Assembly: GCF_029888045.1 (NCBI RefSeq)
Contig: NZ_JARXRN010000016.1
Location: 248,001 to 312,000, forward strand
Reading direction: 5' to 3'
DNA length: 64,000 bases
Source of the DNA: Luteimonas rhizosphaericola
GTDB lineage: Bacteria; Pseudomonadota; Gammaproteobacteria; Xanthomonadales; Xanthomonadaceae
In this document: in pieces, positions 40,861 to 49,010 of the stretch
Position numbering within the stretch: the stretch's first letter is position 1
How the letters are laid out: each line of letters begins with the position of its first letter
Translations under genes and position numbers: made by a program
The notes under the pieces: generated by a model
Database searches by the model: none
What the model was told of the DNA's origin: nothing
Seen by the model: only the letters and a program-made list of their open reading frames with translations

Positions 40861-41045
40861 AGCACCAGATAGACCAGGATGCCCGGGAACGCGGCGGACA
40901 GGACCGAACCGAGCACGTACAGCACGCGCAGCAGGGTCGGGTTCCAGCCGTAGCGGTGCGCGATCCCGCCCACCACGCCGGCGAGCACGCGGTCGTGGAT
41001 CGAACGGGTCAGCCCGGCGGGCTTGGCGGTGGTGGTCTGGCTCAT
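40830..41045 (-). CDS. PspC-domain envelope stress protein
   Basis: 71 residues: DRVLAGVVGGIAHRYGWNPTLLRVLYVLGSV followed in part by a second helix FPGILVYLVLWLLIPEGND, the core of PspC. PspC proteins sense or stabilise the inner membrane under stress; no pspA or pspB is nearby. A GGGGG-containing site precedes the ATG, with a -10-like TAGACT at 41076-41071. Confidence 0.88.
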   Translation of the reverse strand: MSQTTTAKPAGLTRSIHDRVLAGVVGGIAHRYGWNPTLLRVLYVLGSVLSAAFPGILVYLVLWLLIPEGND

Positions 41046-41070
41046 GGCGGCCCCCGTGGATGCTGGGCGC

Positions 41071-41076
41071 AGTCTA
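41071..41076 (-). promoter_or_regulatory. -10 element of pspC-like gene
   Basis: Minus-strand TAGACT predicts a start near 41064, about 18 nt before ATG 41045, with a G-rich ribosome-binding site in between. No -35 hexamer is obvious. Confidence 0.4.
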
Positions 41077-41168
41077 GCGCCGCGATCGTGAAGGATTCGC
41101 GGCGGTCCGGCACTCCGCCTGCGTCCGCAACGCTGGGGGCCCGCGCAAGGCGGCGTGGAGCGCGCAGG

Positions 41169-42239
41169 TCAGCGCGCGCGCGCCGCCAGCCAGTCGTGGA
41201 TCGCCGTGGGCACTTCCTTCTGCGCGCGCCCGGACACGTAGATGCCGATGTGGCCGCCGCGGAACGAGACCTCGGAATAGTCGTCGCTGCCGACCACGTC
41301 CTTGAGCGCGCGCGAAGCGTCCGGCGGCACCAGGTGGTCCTGCTCGGCGTAGATGTTCAGCACCGGCATGTCGACGAAGCCCAGGTCCACCTCGCGCTCG
41401 CCGATGGTGATGCCCCCATTGATGAAGCCGTTGCCCTGGTAGAACTGCTTGATGAACTGGCGGAAGGCCTCGCCCGCCTGGTCGGGCGAATCGAAGATCC
41501 ACTTCTCCATGCGCAGGAAGTCCTCCATCGCCTTGCGGTCGTCGAGGATGTCCACCAGGCCCACGTACTTCTGCACGAACAGCCGCCACGGCTTCAGCGT
41601 GAGGTAGCAGAAGTTCATCATGTCGGCCGGTACGTTGCCCAGCGTGTCGACGAACAGGTCCACGTCCAGCTCGCGGGTCCAGTTCGAGAGCATGTTGTCC
41701 TCGGTGTGGAAATCCACGGGCGTGACCATGGTGACCAGGTTCTTGACCTTGTCGGGGTGCAGCGCGGCGTAGCACAGGGAGAACGCCCCGCCCTGGCAGA
41801 TGCCCAGCAGGTTGACCGCCTCGCGCCCGCTGCGCCGGCGCAGCACGTCGACCGCGCCGCCGAGAAAGCGCTCGATGTAGTCCTCCAGCGTGAGGTAGCG
41901 ATCGGAGCGGTCGGGATAGCCCCAGTCGATGATGTACACGTCCTCGCCGCGTTCGAGCAGCCCGCGCACCAGCGAGCGGTCGGACTGCAGGTCGACCATG
42001 TACGGGCGGTTGACCAGCGCGTAGCACACCAGCAGCGGCACCTTCGCCGTCGGCGTCTTCGCGCCCACGTACCGGTACAGCACCGTCTTGCCGTCGCGCC
42101 AGATCTCTTCCTTGCCGGTGGCGCCGTAGTCGTAGTCGCCGACTTCACGCAGCGTCTGCAGGCCGGCGGCGAGCTTGTGCTGCACGCGCATCGACTCGTT
42201 CGCGAGCCGGTCGGGGGTGATGGACAGGGGTCCGTGCAT
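41169..42239 (-). CDS. phaC: Class III polyhydroxyalkanoate synthase subunit PhaC
   Basis: 356 residues, the short class III size. The nucleophile is C148 in the modified lipase box GICQGG; Asp in YAEQDHLVPP and His in FRGGHIGIYVSG complete the triad at positions close to those of known class III enzymes. It polymerises (R)-3-hydroxyacyl-CoA on granule surfaces with PhaE. Start ATG 42239 lies 1 nt after the phaE stop; the upstream open frame is not homologous. Confidence 0.95.
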   Translation of the reverse strand: MHGPLSITPDRLANESMRVQHKLAAGLQTLREVGDYDYGATGKEEIWRDGKTVLYRYVGAKTPTAKVPLLVCYALVNRPYMVDLQSDRSLVRGLLERGEDVYIIDWGYPDRSDRYLTLEDYIERFLGGAVDVLRRRSGREAVNLLGICQGGAFSLCYAALHPDKVKNLVTMVTPVDFHTEDNMLSNWTRELDVDLFVDTLGNVPADMMNFCYLTLKPWRLFVQKYVGLVDILDDRKAMEDFLRMEKWIFDSPDQAGEAFRQFIKQFYQGNGFINGGITIGEREVDLGFVDMPVLNIYAEQDHLVPPDASRALKDVVGSDDYSEVSFRGGHIGIYVSGRAQKEVPTAIHDWLAARAR

Positions 42240-42240
42240 G

Positions 42241-43545
42241 TCAGGCTCCTTCCTGCCCGTCGCCGGGCATCGGCAGCGGCGCGTCGGGGATCGGGATACT
42301 GGACGAGAAGCCATTAGTCGGCGCACGGCGCGCGCTCACCGCGGGCCGCGCCGCCACCTTGCGCACGGGTCGCCGCGGCTTGCCGGTTGCGGACGGCTTG
42401 CCGCCCGCCGCGCCCTTCGAGCCGGCCGACCTGACCGGCGCGGCCTTGCCGGCGGCCGATGTGCCGGCAGGCGACTTCCGGGCAGGAGATGCGCTGACTT
42501 GCGCGTCGCGGGAAGGAGCGCCGGCCTGCTCCGCCCGGGGCGGAGAAGACTTCGCCGGAGGCGGCGACGCATCCGCACGCCGGCTGCGCGCGCCGCCAGG
42601 TGACGGGCGCTCGCGCGCCGGTCGCGGCGCCGTGGGCGCGGGACCACCCTCGGCCGCGTCGCGCAACCTGCGCATGGCGCGCTCGAGCTCGACGATCTTG
42701 CGGTGCGCGGCGTCGACCTCGGTACGCGTGGGCATGCCCAGCGTCGTGCAGGCCTGCTCCACTTCACGCTGCACGCCCGCGCGCAGCCGCATCTGCGCAT
42801 CGACCAGCTGCGCATAGGCGTGGCGGAATTCCTGCGACAGCGCGATCTCGGCATACGCCTCCTCGGCCGCGTCGATCCACAGGTCGAACAGCGCACGCGG
42901 GGTCTCGATCTGGCGCCCGGGTTCCTCGTGCGCGGCCAGGCGTTCCTCGAAGATCCGGAACGCCTCCTGCGAGGCCTTGAGCATCAGCGCGTTGTACGCG
43001 GTGCTCGCCTCCTCGTACTCCAGCAGCGCCTGCGCCAACTGCTGCCAGCGTTCCTGGTGCTCGCGGCCGGCGCCGAACGCCGGCAGGCGCAGCCACGACA
43101 TGCCCTCGCCGCGCACCGCATCCAGCCAGGGCGACGCATCCTCGACCCACTGGTCGAGCCCCGGAAGGCCGTGGCCGCGCAGCGAGCGCAGCATCTCCGG
43201 AAACGGGTTGGCGCCGGTCGCGCCCAGCGCCTGCTTCCAGGCCCGGGCGATGTCGCCGGCGGTGTGGTCGCGCCCGGCGAACTGCGCCGCCACCTGCTGC
43301 ATGTGCCCGTACCAGTCGCGCGCCTGGGCGTTGAAGCGCTCGAGCGCCTCGTTCACGCCGCTGCGGCCGCCGTGGGCGTAGCGGGTCCACCAGTCGATCG
43401 CGTCCTGCCACGCGTGCATGCCGGACTGGCCCGCACCCGGCGCTGCGCCGCGCAGCGCATCGCCCCATGCCGCCCAGTACTGGCGGGCGAGCCGCTCGAA
43501 ATCCTGCGCCTGCCCGGTGCCCGCGCCGAAACCCTGGTTGAACAT
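42241..43545 (-). CDS. phaE: Class III PHA synthase subunit PhaE, with long basic tail
   Basis: 434 residues. Residues 1-290 have the alpha-helical, Trp/Gln-rich PhaE pattern (QYWAAWGDALRG, LFDLWIDAAEEAYAEIALSQEF) and a coiled segment EVDAAHRKIVELERAMRRLR. The last ~140 residues are low complexity, rich in Pro, Ala, Ser, Lys and Arg, ending IPIPDAPLPMPGDGQEGA. Typical PhaE proteins end near 360, so the tail is long. An AGGAGG site precedes the ATG, and a -10-like TATGAT lies at 43574-43569. First gene of the phaEC operon. Confidence 0.9.
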   Translation of the reverse strand: MFNQGFGAGTGQAQDFERLARQYWAAWGDALRGAAPGAGQSGMHAWQDAIDWWTRYAHGGRSGVNEALERFNAQARDWYGHMQQVAAQFAGRDHTAGDIARAWKQALGATGANPFPEMLRSLRGHGLPGLDQWVEDASPWLDAVRGEGMSWLRLPAFGAGREHQERWQQLAQALLEYEEASTAYNALMLKASQEAFRIFEERLAAHEEPGRQIETPRALFDLWIDAAEEAYAEIALSQEFRHAYAQLVDAQMRLRAGVQREVEQACTTLGMPTRTEVDAAHRKIVELERAMRRLRDAAEGGPAPTAPRPARERPSPGGARSRRADASPPPAKSSPPRAEQAGAPSRDAQVSASPARKSPAGTSAAGKAAPVRSAGSKGAAGGKPSATGKPRRPVRKVAARPAVSARRAPTNGFSSSIPIPDAPLPMPGDGQEGA

Positions 43546-43568
43546 GCCGTCCTCCTGCTGTCGTCCCG

Positions 43569-43574
43569 ATCATA
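43569..43574 (-). promoter_or_regulatory. -10 element of phaEC
   Basis: Minus-strand TATGAT, a strong -10 match; predicted start near 43562, about 17 nt before ATG 43545 with AGGAGG in between. No clear -35. Confidence 0.5.
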
Positions 43575-43607
43575 GCAACGGCAGGCGACGCTCCGGCGCC
43601 GGCGGAC

Positions 43608-44228
43608 TCAGAACTTCGGGATGCGGATGGTCTTGCTGATCATCAGCGACCCCGACAGGGCGTAGACCAGCACCAGCGGATGCAGCTGCCAGGGGCCGAG
43701 CTGCCATTGGCCGAACCAGAGGGCGTCGCCGATCGCGCCCTGCCACGCGGCCACGCCGAGCAGGACCACGATCAGCAGGCTGGTCGGGATCGGCGTGCCC
43801 TCGAAGAACTTCACCTTGTCGCCGCCGTCGGCGAGGGTCTCGGCGGTGACGTTGTAGCGCGCCAGGCGGCTCACGCCGCAGCCGACGAAATAGCTCAGCA
43901 CGATCCAGTCCCAGCCGCCCTGCATGCCGCAGGCGTAGGCCAGCGCCGCCGGCGCCAGGCCGAAGGAGATCACGTCCGCCAGCGAGTCCAGCTCGCGTCC
44001 CAGGGTGGAGGCCACCTTGCGCCAGCGCGCGACCCGCCCGTCGAGCGCGTCGAACACGAACGCCAGCGGGATCAGCGCCATGCCCACCATCAGGTCGCGC
44101 ACCACGCCGTCCTGCAGGAAGCGCATCGCCGCGAACACCGCGCCGGTGCCGCAGAAGGCATTGGCCAGCGTGAACCAGTCGGCGAGCTGGAAGTCGCGCA
44201 GCATCGAGAAATGACGGGGTCGGGACAT
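43608..44228 (-). CDS. pssA: CDP-alcohol phosphatidyltransferase, PssA-type
   Basis: 206 residues with about six helices. The family signature D-x2-DG-x2-AR-x8-G-x3-D-x3-D is intact in DALDGRVARWRKVASTLGRE-LDSLAD. Hydrophobic phosphatidylserine synthase of this type makes phosphatidylserine, the precursor of phosphatidylethanolamine, in the inner membrane. ATG 44228 is used; the frame is open upstream but homology starts at MSRPRHFSMLRDFQLADW. Same strand as phaE, 62 nt upstream. Confidence 0.88.
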   Translation of the reverse strand: MSRPRHFSMLRDFQLADWFTLANAFCGTGAVFAAMRFLQDGVVRDLMVGMALIPLAFVFDALDGRVARWRKVASTLGRELDSLADVISFGLAPAALAYACGMQGGWDWIVLSYFVGCGVSRLARYNVTAETLADGGDKVKFFEGTPIPTSLLIVVLLGVAAWQGAIGDALWFGQWQLGPWQLHPLVLVYALSGSLMISKTIRIPKF

Positions 44229-44322
44229 GTCCGGTCCTGCGGCGGGCGGGACCGGCAGAGTGCCAAATCCGGCGTGAGGATGACGGAAGCACGCAAGGCG
44301 CTGCGTCCACGCGGACCCGTAG

Positions 44323-44347
44323 CCCGGACAAGCGCAGCGCATCCGGG
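44323..44347 (+). repeat. REP-like palindrome, copy 1
   Basis: 25 nt with arms CCCGGA and TCCGGG around CAAGCGCAGCGCA. It differs from copy 2 at one position (C for T after the first arm). Confidence 0.75.
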
Positions 44348-44469
44348 GCGCATCGGCGCGGCTGGATTCCCGCGCCGATCCTGCGCACCCGGAAACGAGA
44401 ACCCGCCCTCGGCGCGACGCCTCGGCCCCGTCCGCCGCTCCGATGCGCCCCGCAAGCGATCCCGCGTCG

Positions 44470-44494
44470 CCCGGATAAGCGCAGCGCATCCGGG
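44470..44494 (+). repeat. REP-like palindrome, copy 2
   Basis: CCCGGATAAGCGCAGCGCAT plus CCGGG, same orientation as copy 1 and 147 nt downstream of it. It is the exact reverse complement of copy 3. Confidence 0.78.
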
Positions 44495-44664
44495 ACGCCA
44501 CGGCGCCTGTGGTCTCAGGGGGTCGATCCCGGGTTGCGGCAACTGCGTCCGATCGCGACTCGCGAAACAGCCTGGCCACCCGGTGCACCTCAACGCGGCG
44601 GACGCCTTCGGTGCAGGCTGAGGAATGGCGCGCGGACCGACAGGACGCGGGGATCGGATCGGAT

Positions 44665-44689
44665 CCCGGATGCGCTGCGCTTATCCGGG
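44665..44689 (-). repeat. REP-like palindrome, copy 3 (inverted)
   Basis: The exact inverse of copy 2, 22 nt beyond the stop of the hydrolase gene. Copies 2 and 3 could pair in the transcript as a long stem. Confidence 0.78.
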
Positions 44690-44711
44690 CGACAGGGATG
44701 CGGGTCACGGA

Positions 44712-46445
44712 TCAGGCGGGCAGCGCGAGATGGTCCGCCTGCAGCGCGACGCCGGCGCCGCGCGGGCGTGCCGCGATCACCGCGTCCGTCGGCAGCGGCC
44801 CGCTGCCGTCGAGGTACGCCTCCACGCGATCCAGCGCCGCGTACACGTAGGGCAGCAGCGGCAGGTAGCGCGCGCCGTAGTCGGGCAGCCCCAGGAACGC
44901 GTCGAAATGCTGGACGTGGCGCACCTGCCAGAAGCGCACGTCGCGCCCCGCCGCATGCGCCGCGGCCACGTACGGCGCGCTGCTGAAGTCGATCGGCACC
45001 AGGCCGTCGTCGCGGCCGTGCACGATCATCACCGGCAGGCCCTGGCGGGGCGGCGATGCGCGCGTCGCATCGATGCCGGCGCGCACGCGCCGCGCGTGTT
45101 CGCCGGAACCCTCGTGCAGCGCGCGCAGGCACTGCAGGCCGGGCGGCGCCGCACCGACACATGCGCCATCGCCCGCCTCAACCAGGTCCAAGCCCGCCCC
45201 CGGCGGGATGCCGCTGGCGTCGCTCCACCACGCGGCGCGCTCGGCCGCCGTCGCCGCGCGTGGCGTGCCGTCGGTCTGCCGGGCCGCGAACGCGAACCCG
45301 CAGGGATGCTCGCCCACGCCGAAACGGCCGTAGGCCGAGGCGTAGGTGGCCGCCACCGCGCGCCACAGGTCGAAGCCGGTAGAGAGTGCGCCGGCGCGGA
45401 TCGACGCCTCGCTCCAGCCGCCGGCGCGCAGGCGCTCGAACGCCGACCGGGCCTGCGCCGCCGGATCGACGCCGTCGACCACTCCCGCCGCCTGCAGGGC
45501 TTCGCAGCGCAGCCGCCCGGCCGCCTCGGCCTGGTCCCGCGCCGGCGGCTGCGGCAACCCGTCCAGGTGCAGCAGCGCACAGGGCATCAGCAGCGCCGCC
45601 TCGGTGGTGTAGTCGTAGAGCGACCGGCCGCCGTGCCCGTCGACGAAGACGTTGGGTTCGCCGGCCACCACCGCATCCAGCCAGTCGCCCTCGAGCTCGG
45701 CCGCGCGCAGCACCGCCCCGCCGCCGTTCGACAACCCGACCGCGATCACGCGGGTGTTGGCGAAGGTGAACGGCGCCGCATGCGGCAACGCCTCGTCCAG
45801 GGCCTGCAGCGCGAACTCCGCGGCCTGGCGTACGTGCCGGCCCCAGTCTGCCTCGGGGTTGTCGCGCGAGTGCGCGTGCTTGATGGCGACCCCCGATCCT
45901 GCGGTCGTGTCCGGCGCGAACGCGAGCATTCCCCCGTCGAGCGCGCGGGGCGTGCCGTCGATGCCGACGCCCCGGCCGGCATCGCGATCGACATAGTCCG
46001 TGCCCGCGCCCTTGTCGGTGTACGCGACCGCGCAGCCCCGCGGCAGCCCCCATGCCCCTGCGACCGCGATCGCGCCGTAGATCCCGCGTGACCCGGACGA
46101 GGCCGACACCAGCAGGCAACGGCGACGCAGGTCGAAGGCGTCCGGCACCTGCAGCAGCACCCGGTGCGGCTGCGAGGCGCCCGGCAGGGTGGCGAACGCG
46201 TGGAACTCGCGTCCCGGCACCGGCCCCGACCGTCCGTAGACGTCGCCGAACCCACCGCCCGGCGCAAGGTCGGCGATGCCGCGCCAGTTGCTCCACAGCG
46301 CCCGCCGCCGCAGTTCGCCGGGCGTCGGCCGCTGCGGATCGGCGAACGCGGGCGGCAGCGTCGACCGCAGGCCCTCGAGCCCCAGCCCGCCGGTGAGGAG
46401 GTCGTCGCGGTCGCGATGGTCGCTGGCGAAGGCGGCGGTGAACAT
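44712..46445 (-). CDS. 3-hydroxybutyrate oligomer hydrolase family protein
   Basis: 577 residues matching the 3HB-oligomer hydrolase family (LTGGLGLEGLRS, PGREFHAFATLPG, GLPRGCAVAYTDKGAGTDY, VFVDGHGGRSLYDY). The nucleophile is Ser in VGLSNGGGAV; Asp in HGRDDGLVP and His in HVQHFDAFLG fit a triad. It hydrolyses 3-hydroxybutyrate oligomers released from PHB. Known secreted relatives have a signal peptide and are longer; here the ATG at 46445 starts directly at MFTAAFASDHRDRDDLLTGG, so it appears cytosolic, consistent with recycling of polymer made by the nearby PhaC/PhaE. Confidence 0.85.
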   Translation of the reverse strand: MFTAAFASDHRDRDDLLTGGLGLEGLRSTLPPAFADPQRPTPGELRRRALWSNWRGIADLAPGGGFGDVYGRSGPVPGREFHAFATLPGASQPHRVLLQVPDAFDLRRRCLLVSASSGSRGIYGAIAVAGAWGLPRGCAVAYTDKGAGTDYVDRDAGRGVGIDGTPRALDGGMLAFAPDTTAGSGVAIKHAHSRDNPEADWGRHVRQAAEFALQALDEALPHAAPFTFANTRVIAVGLSNGGGAVLRAAELEGDWLDAVVAGEPNVFVDGHGGRSLYDYTTEAALLMPCALLHLDGLPQPPARDQAEAAGRLRCEALQAAGVVDGVDPAAQARSAFERLRAGGWSEASIRAGALSTGFDLWRAVAATYASAYGRFGVGEHPCGFAFAARQTDGTPRAATAAERAAWWSDASGIPPGAGLDLVEAGDGACVGAAPPGLQCLRALHEGSGEHARRVRAGIDATRASPPRQGLPVMIVHGRDDGLVPIDFSSAPYVAAAHAAGRDVRFWQVRHVQHFDAFLGLPDYGARYLPLLPYVYAALDRVEAYLDGSGPLPTDAVIAARPRGAGVALQADHLALPA

Positions 46446-46929
46446 TCGAGCCTCTCCGGTGCTCGGAACGCGGGATCTCGGGCCGTCTTCGGTTCGGCCG
46501 CGGATGCGGGCACGCTCGCCCCGCATCCATGGGGATGGCGCCTGGCCTGGTCCGAGGATCGGCTGCGTGTGCATCCTACGCTGGCGCCAAGCCGCCGATC
46601 CGGGTGGGCCTGCGCCTGGCGATGTGCGGGCGCGCTGCGACGCGTTCATGGCCGACGAGGGATGGTCGCGGATCAGGGCGAGACCGGGCGCGTGCACGGC
46701 CGGTTCGTGGGCGGGATCGAGGATCGCGTCCTGGTGCCGACGGAATGCATGTTGCGGGTTTCGCTGCGGCTGGACTGAGCCCGCACACTCCGGGCACCGC
46801 TCCCGGCGCCGACGGCGGGAGGCGCCGATACCGGGCTGTACGACGAAACGTGCCTGCCCTGCGCCAGGCTGCAGCCCATGACGCGCAGGCAGCGGTAGCA
46901 TGACGCCGTTGCGCCCGGATGCCCCGCCG
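46446..46929. other. 484-nt divergent intergenic region
   Basis: Between the minus-strand hydrolase and the plus-strand sensor kinase. Open frames here are out of character (Arg/Pro/Ala-rich, no family pattern), so I leave it non-coding. A possible -10 TAGCAT for the kinase lies at 46896-46901. Confidence 0.5.
46896..46901 (+). promoter_or_regulatory. -10 element of the sensor kinase gene
   Basis: TAGCAT predicts a start near 46908. This lies after ATG 46900 and favours ATG 46930 as the true translation start. Confidence 0.35.
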
Positions 46930-48015
46930 ATGTCGATCGCCCTGCCCCGCACGCTGGAGGCCCCGCGCCAGCAGCTGTTCTGGCTGCTGCACCTTGGCGG
47001 CTGGGGCGCGTATTTCGCCCAGGGCTGGCTCTATGCCGTCGCCCACGGCAAGCCGTCGGGGTACTGGGTGGTTCCGGCGACCGCGGCGACCACCGGCGCG
47101 CTGGCGACGCTGGGGCTGCGCTACCTGCTGCGCGCCTGGTGGGGCCTGCCGCCGCGGCGCCTGCTGGCGACGATGGTGGTGCCGGTGCTGGCGAGCTCGG
47201 CGCTCATCGATTTCGCCACCCGCGCGGTGCTCGTCGACTTCTGCGAGACCTGCAAGCCGGCCAACCACATGGCGTTCGTCGCCTACTCGCTCAGCTACAT
47301 CTACGTGGTGCTGGCCTGGGTCGGCCTGTACCTGGGCATCAAGTACTACCGGCAGTTCCAGAGCGAGACCGAGCGCTCGCTGGCCGCGCGCGGCATCGCC
47401 CACCAGGCGCAGCTGAAGATGCTGCGCTACCAGCTCAACCCGCATTTCCTGTTCAACACCCTCAACGCGATCTCCACCCTGATCCTCGACCGCGACACCG
47501 GCACCGCCAACCGCATGGTGCAGGGACTGTCGGCCTTCCTGCGCCACTCGCTGGACAACGATCCGATGCAGCGCGTCACCCTGCGCCAGGAACTCGACGC
47601 GCTCACGCTCTATCTCGACATCGAGAAGATCCGCTTCGCCGAACGCCTGCGCATCGAGACCGACATCGCCGAGGACTGCTGGCGCGCGCTGCTGCCCAGC
47701 CTGCTGCTGCAGCCGCTGGTGGAGAACGCGATCAAGTACGCGGTGGCGCGCCAGGTGGCGGGCGGCCTGCTGCGGATCAGCGCCCGGCGCGACGGCGCGC
47801 AGCTGGTGCTGGCCGTGGCCGACGACGGGCCGGGATGCGACGCGCTCGCCGAAGGCACCCCGCCGCCGGGCAAGGGCGTGGGCCTGCGCAACACGCGCGA
47901 ACGTCTGGCGGTGCTGTACGGCGATGCAGGATCGTGCCACATCCGCCACCTGGAGCCCGGCGTGGAGGTCACGCTGCGCCTGCCGTTCGAGACCGCGCCG
48001 GGGATCGGCGGATGA
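46930..48015 (+). CDS. LytS/YehU-type sensor histidine kinase
   Basis: 361 residues. Four or so membrane helices occupy about 15-150 (FWLLHLGGWGAYFAQGWLY, SLSYIYVVLAWVGLYLGIKY). A His_kinase domain follows with QLNPHFLFNTLNAIS, holding the phosphorylatable His, and an HATPase region with QPLVENAIKYAV and GVGLRNTRERLAVLYG. No dedicated sensor domain is visible outside the membrane part. ATG 46930 is preferred over ATG 46900 because a -10 overlaps the latter. Its stop overlaps the response-regulator ATG. Confidence 0.9.
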   Translation: MSIALPRTLEAPRQQLFWLLHLGGWGAYFAQGWLYAVAHGKPSGYWVVPATAATTGALATLGLRYLLRAWWGLPPRRLLATMVVPVLASSALIDFATRAVLVDFCETCKPANHMAFVAYSLSYIYVVLAWVGLYLGIKYYRQFQSETERSLAARGIAHQAQLKMLRYQLNPHFLFNTLNAISTLILDRDTGTANRMVQGLSAFLRHSLDNDPMQRVTLRQELDALTLYLDIEKIRFAERLRIETDIAEDCWRALLPSLLLQPLVENAIKYAVARQVAGGLLRISARRDGAQLVLAVADDGPGCDALAEGTPPPGKGVGLRNTRERLAVLYGDAGSCHIRHLEPGVEVTLRLPFETAPGIGG

Positions 48016-48878
48016 GCGTCGCGGATGACAGGGCGCCAGCGCCCCTTCCGCGCGCCGCGCCGCGGCTGCGCGCCATGATCGTCGACGACGAGCCGCTCGC
48101 GCGGCGCGGGCTGGAGATCCGGCTGCAGGCGCACCCGGACGTGTCGATCGTGGGCCAGTACGGCGACGGCGCGTCCGCGATCGCGGCCCTGCGCGTGGAC
48201 CGGCCGGACCTGGTGTTCCTGGACGTGCAGATGCCGGGGCTGGACGGGTTCGAGACCCTGCGCCGGATCCCCGCCAGCGCGATGCCGCTGGTGGTGTTCG
48301 TCACCGCCTACGACCACTACGCGATCCGCGCCTTCGAGGCCTCGGCCGCCGACTACCTGCTCAAGCCGGTCGACGATGGCCGCCTGGCGCAGGCGCTGGC
48401 GCGGGCGCGGCAGCTGCGCGCGCAGCGCGCCGCGGACGCGCACTGCGGGCAGTTGCTGGAACTGCTGGGCGAACTGAGCGGCCAGGCGCCGCTGCGGCTG
48501 GAGGACGCGCTGCAGCCGGACGCGATCGAGCGCCTGCGACGCGAGGAGCGGCTGGCCGTGCGCGACGGCCACCGCACGGTGCGCGTGGACCTGCGCCGGA
48601 TCCGCTGGATCGACGCCGCCGGCGATTACATGTGCCTGCACCTGGACGGCGCCGGCGAGGCCGGCGAGACCCTGGTCCTGCGCGCCACCATGCGCGAACT
48701 CGAACGCCAGCTCGACCCGCGCCGCTTCCCGCGCATCCACCGCTCGACGATCGTCAACGCCGCGCGCGTGGTCGAACTGCGCCCGCACAGCAACGGCGAG
48801 AGCTTCCTGCGGCTTGACTGCGGACAGGAGCTCAAGCTCTCGCGCAGCTATCGCGACAGGCTCCCCGTTTTGCTCTGA
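48012..48878 (+). CDS. LytTR-family response regulator
   Basis: 288 residues. Receiver domain about 20-140 with acidic pair DDEP, phosphoacceptor D71 in LVFLDVQMPG, Thr in FVTAYD and Lys in LLKPVDD. The C-terminal LytTR DNA-binding domain (about 185-288) shows RRIRWIDAAGDYMCLHL and FPRIHRSTIVNAARVVELRP. Partner of the kinase by a 4-nt overlap. Targets could include the RND pump genes 132 nt downstream, but no LytTR direct repeats were confirmed. Confidence 0.93.
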   Translation: MSVADDRAPAPLPRAAPRLRAMIVDDEPLARRGLEIRLQAHPDVSIVGQYGDGASAIAALRVDRPDLVFLDVQMPGLDGFETLRRIPASAMPLVVFVTAYDHYAIRAFEASAADYLLKPVDDGRLAQALARARQLRAQRAADAHCGQLLELLGELSGQAPLRLEDALQPDAIERLRREERLAVRDGHRTVRVDLRRIRWIDAAGDYMCLHLDGAGEAGETLVLRATMRELERQLDPRRFPRIHRSTIVNAARVVELRPHSNGESFLRLDCGQELKLSRSYRDRLPVLL

Positions 48879-48886
48879 TCCGACGC

Positions 48887-48908
48887 ACGCCGCGCCTCGT
48901 CGCGGCGT
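48887..48908 (+). terminator. GC hairpin after the response regulator
   Basis: Perfect stem ACGCCGCG / CGCGGCGT with a CCTCGT loop, 8 nt after the stop. No T-run follows, so termination may be partial. Confidence 0.35.
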
Positions 48909-49010
48909 CGCCACGCTTCGGCGCAGATCGCGCCGGCGCATGACTTCCGGGCCATCGCCGCCGTACGAACGCGGCGCATCGTGCGCACCGCCACCTTCGC
49001 GGACGCACCC

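Larger units (their letters stand above)
44229..44711. other. 483-nt intergenic region with three REP-like palindromes
   Basis: Lies between pssA and the hydrolase gene, both minus strand. No convincing gene is seen. It contains three copies of a 25-nt palindromic unit (44323-44347, 44470-44494, 44665-44689), listed separately, and GC-rich unique sequence between them. Confidence 0.7.

Noticed and set aside
46529-46903. Possible small gene in the divergent spacer before the sensor kinase
   Set aside because: Arg/Gly/Ala-rich, no ribosome-binding site, and it would run into the kinase promoter region.
46900-46929. ATG 46900 as the sensor kinase start
   Set aside because: A -10-like TAGCAT overlaps it; ATG 46930 fits better, though not proven.
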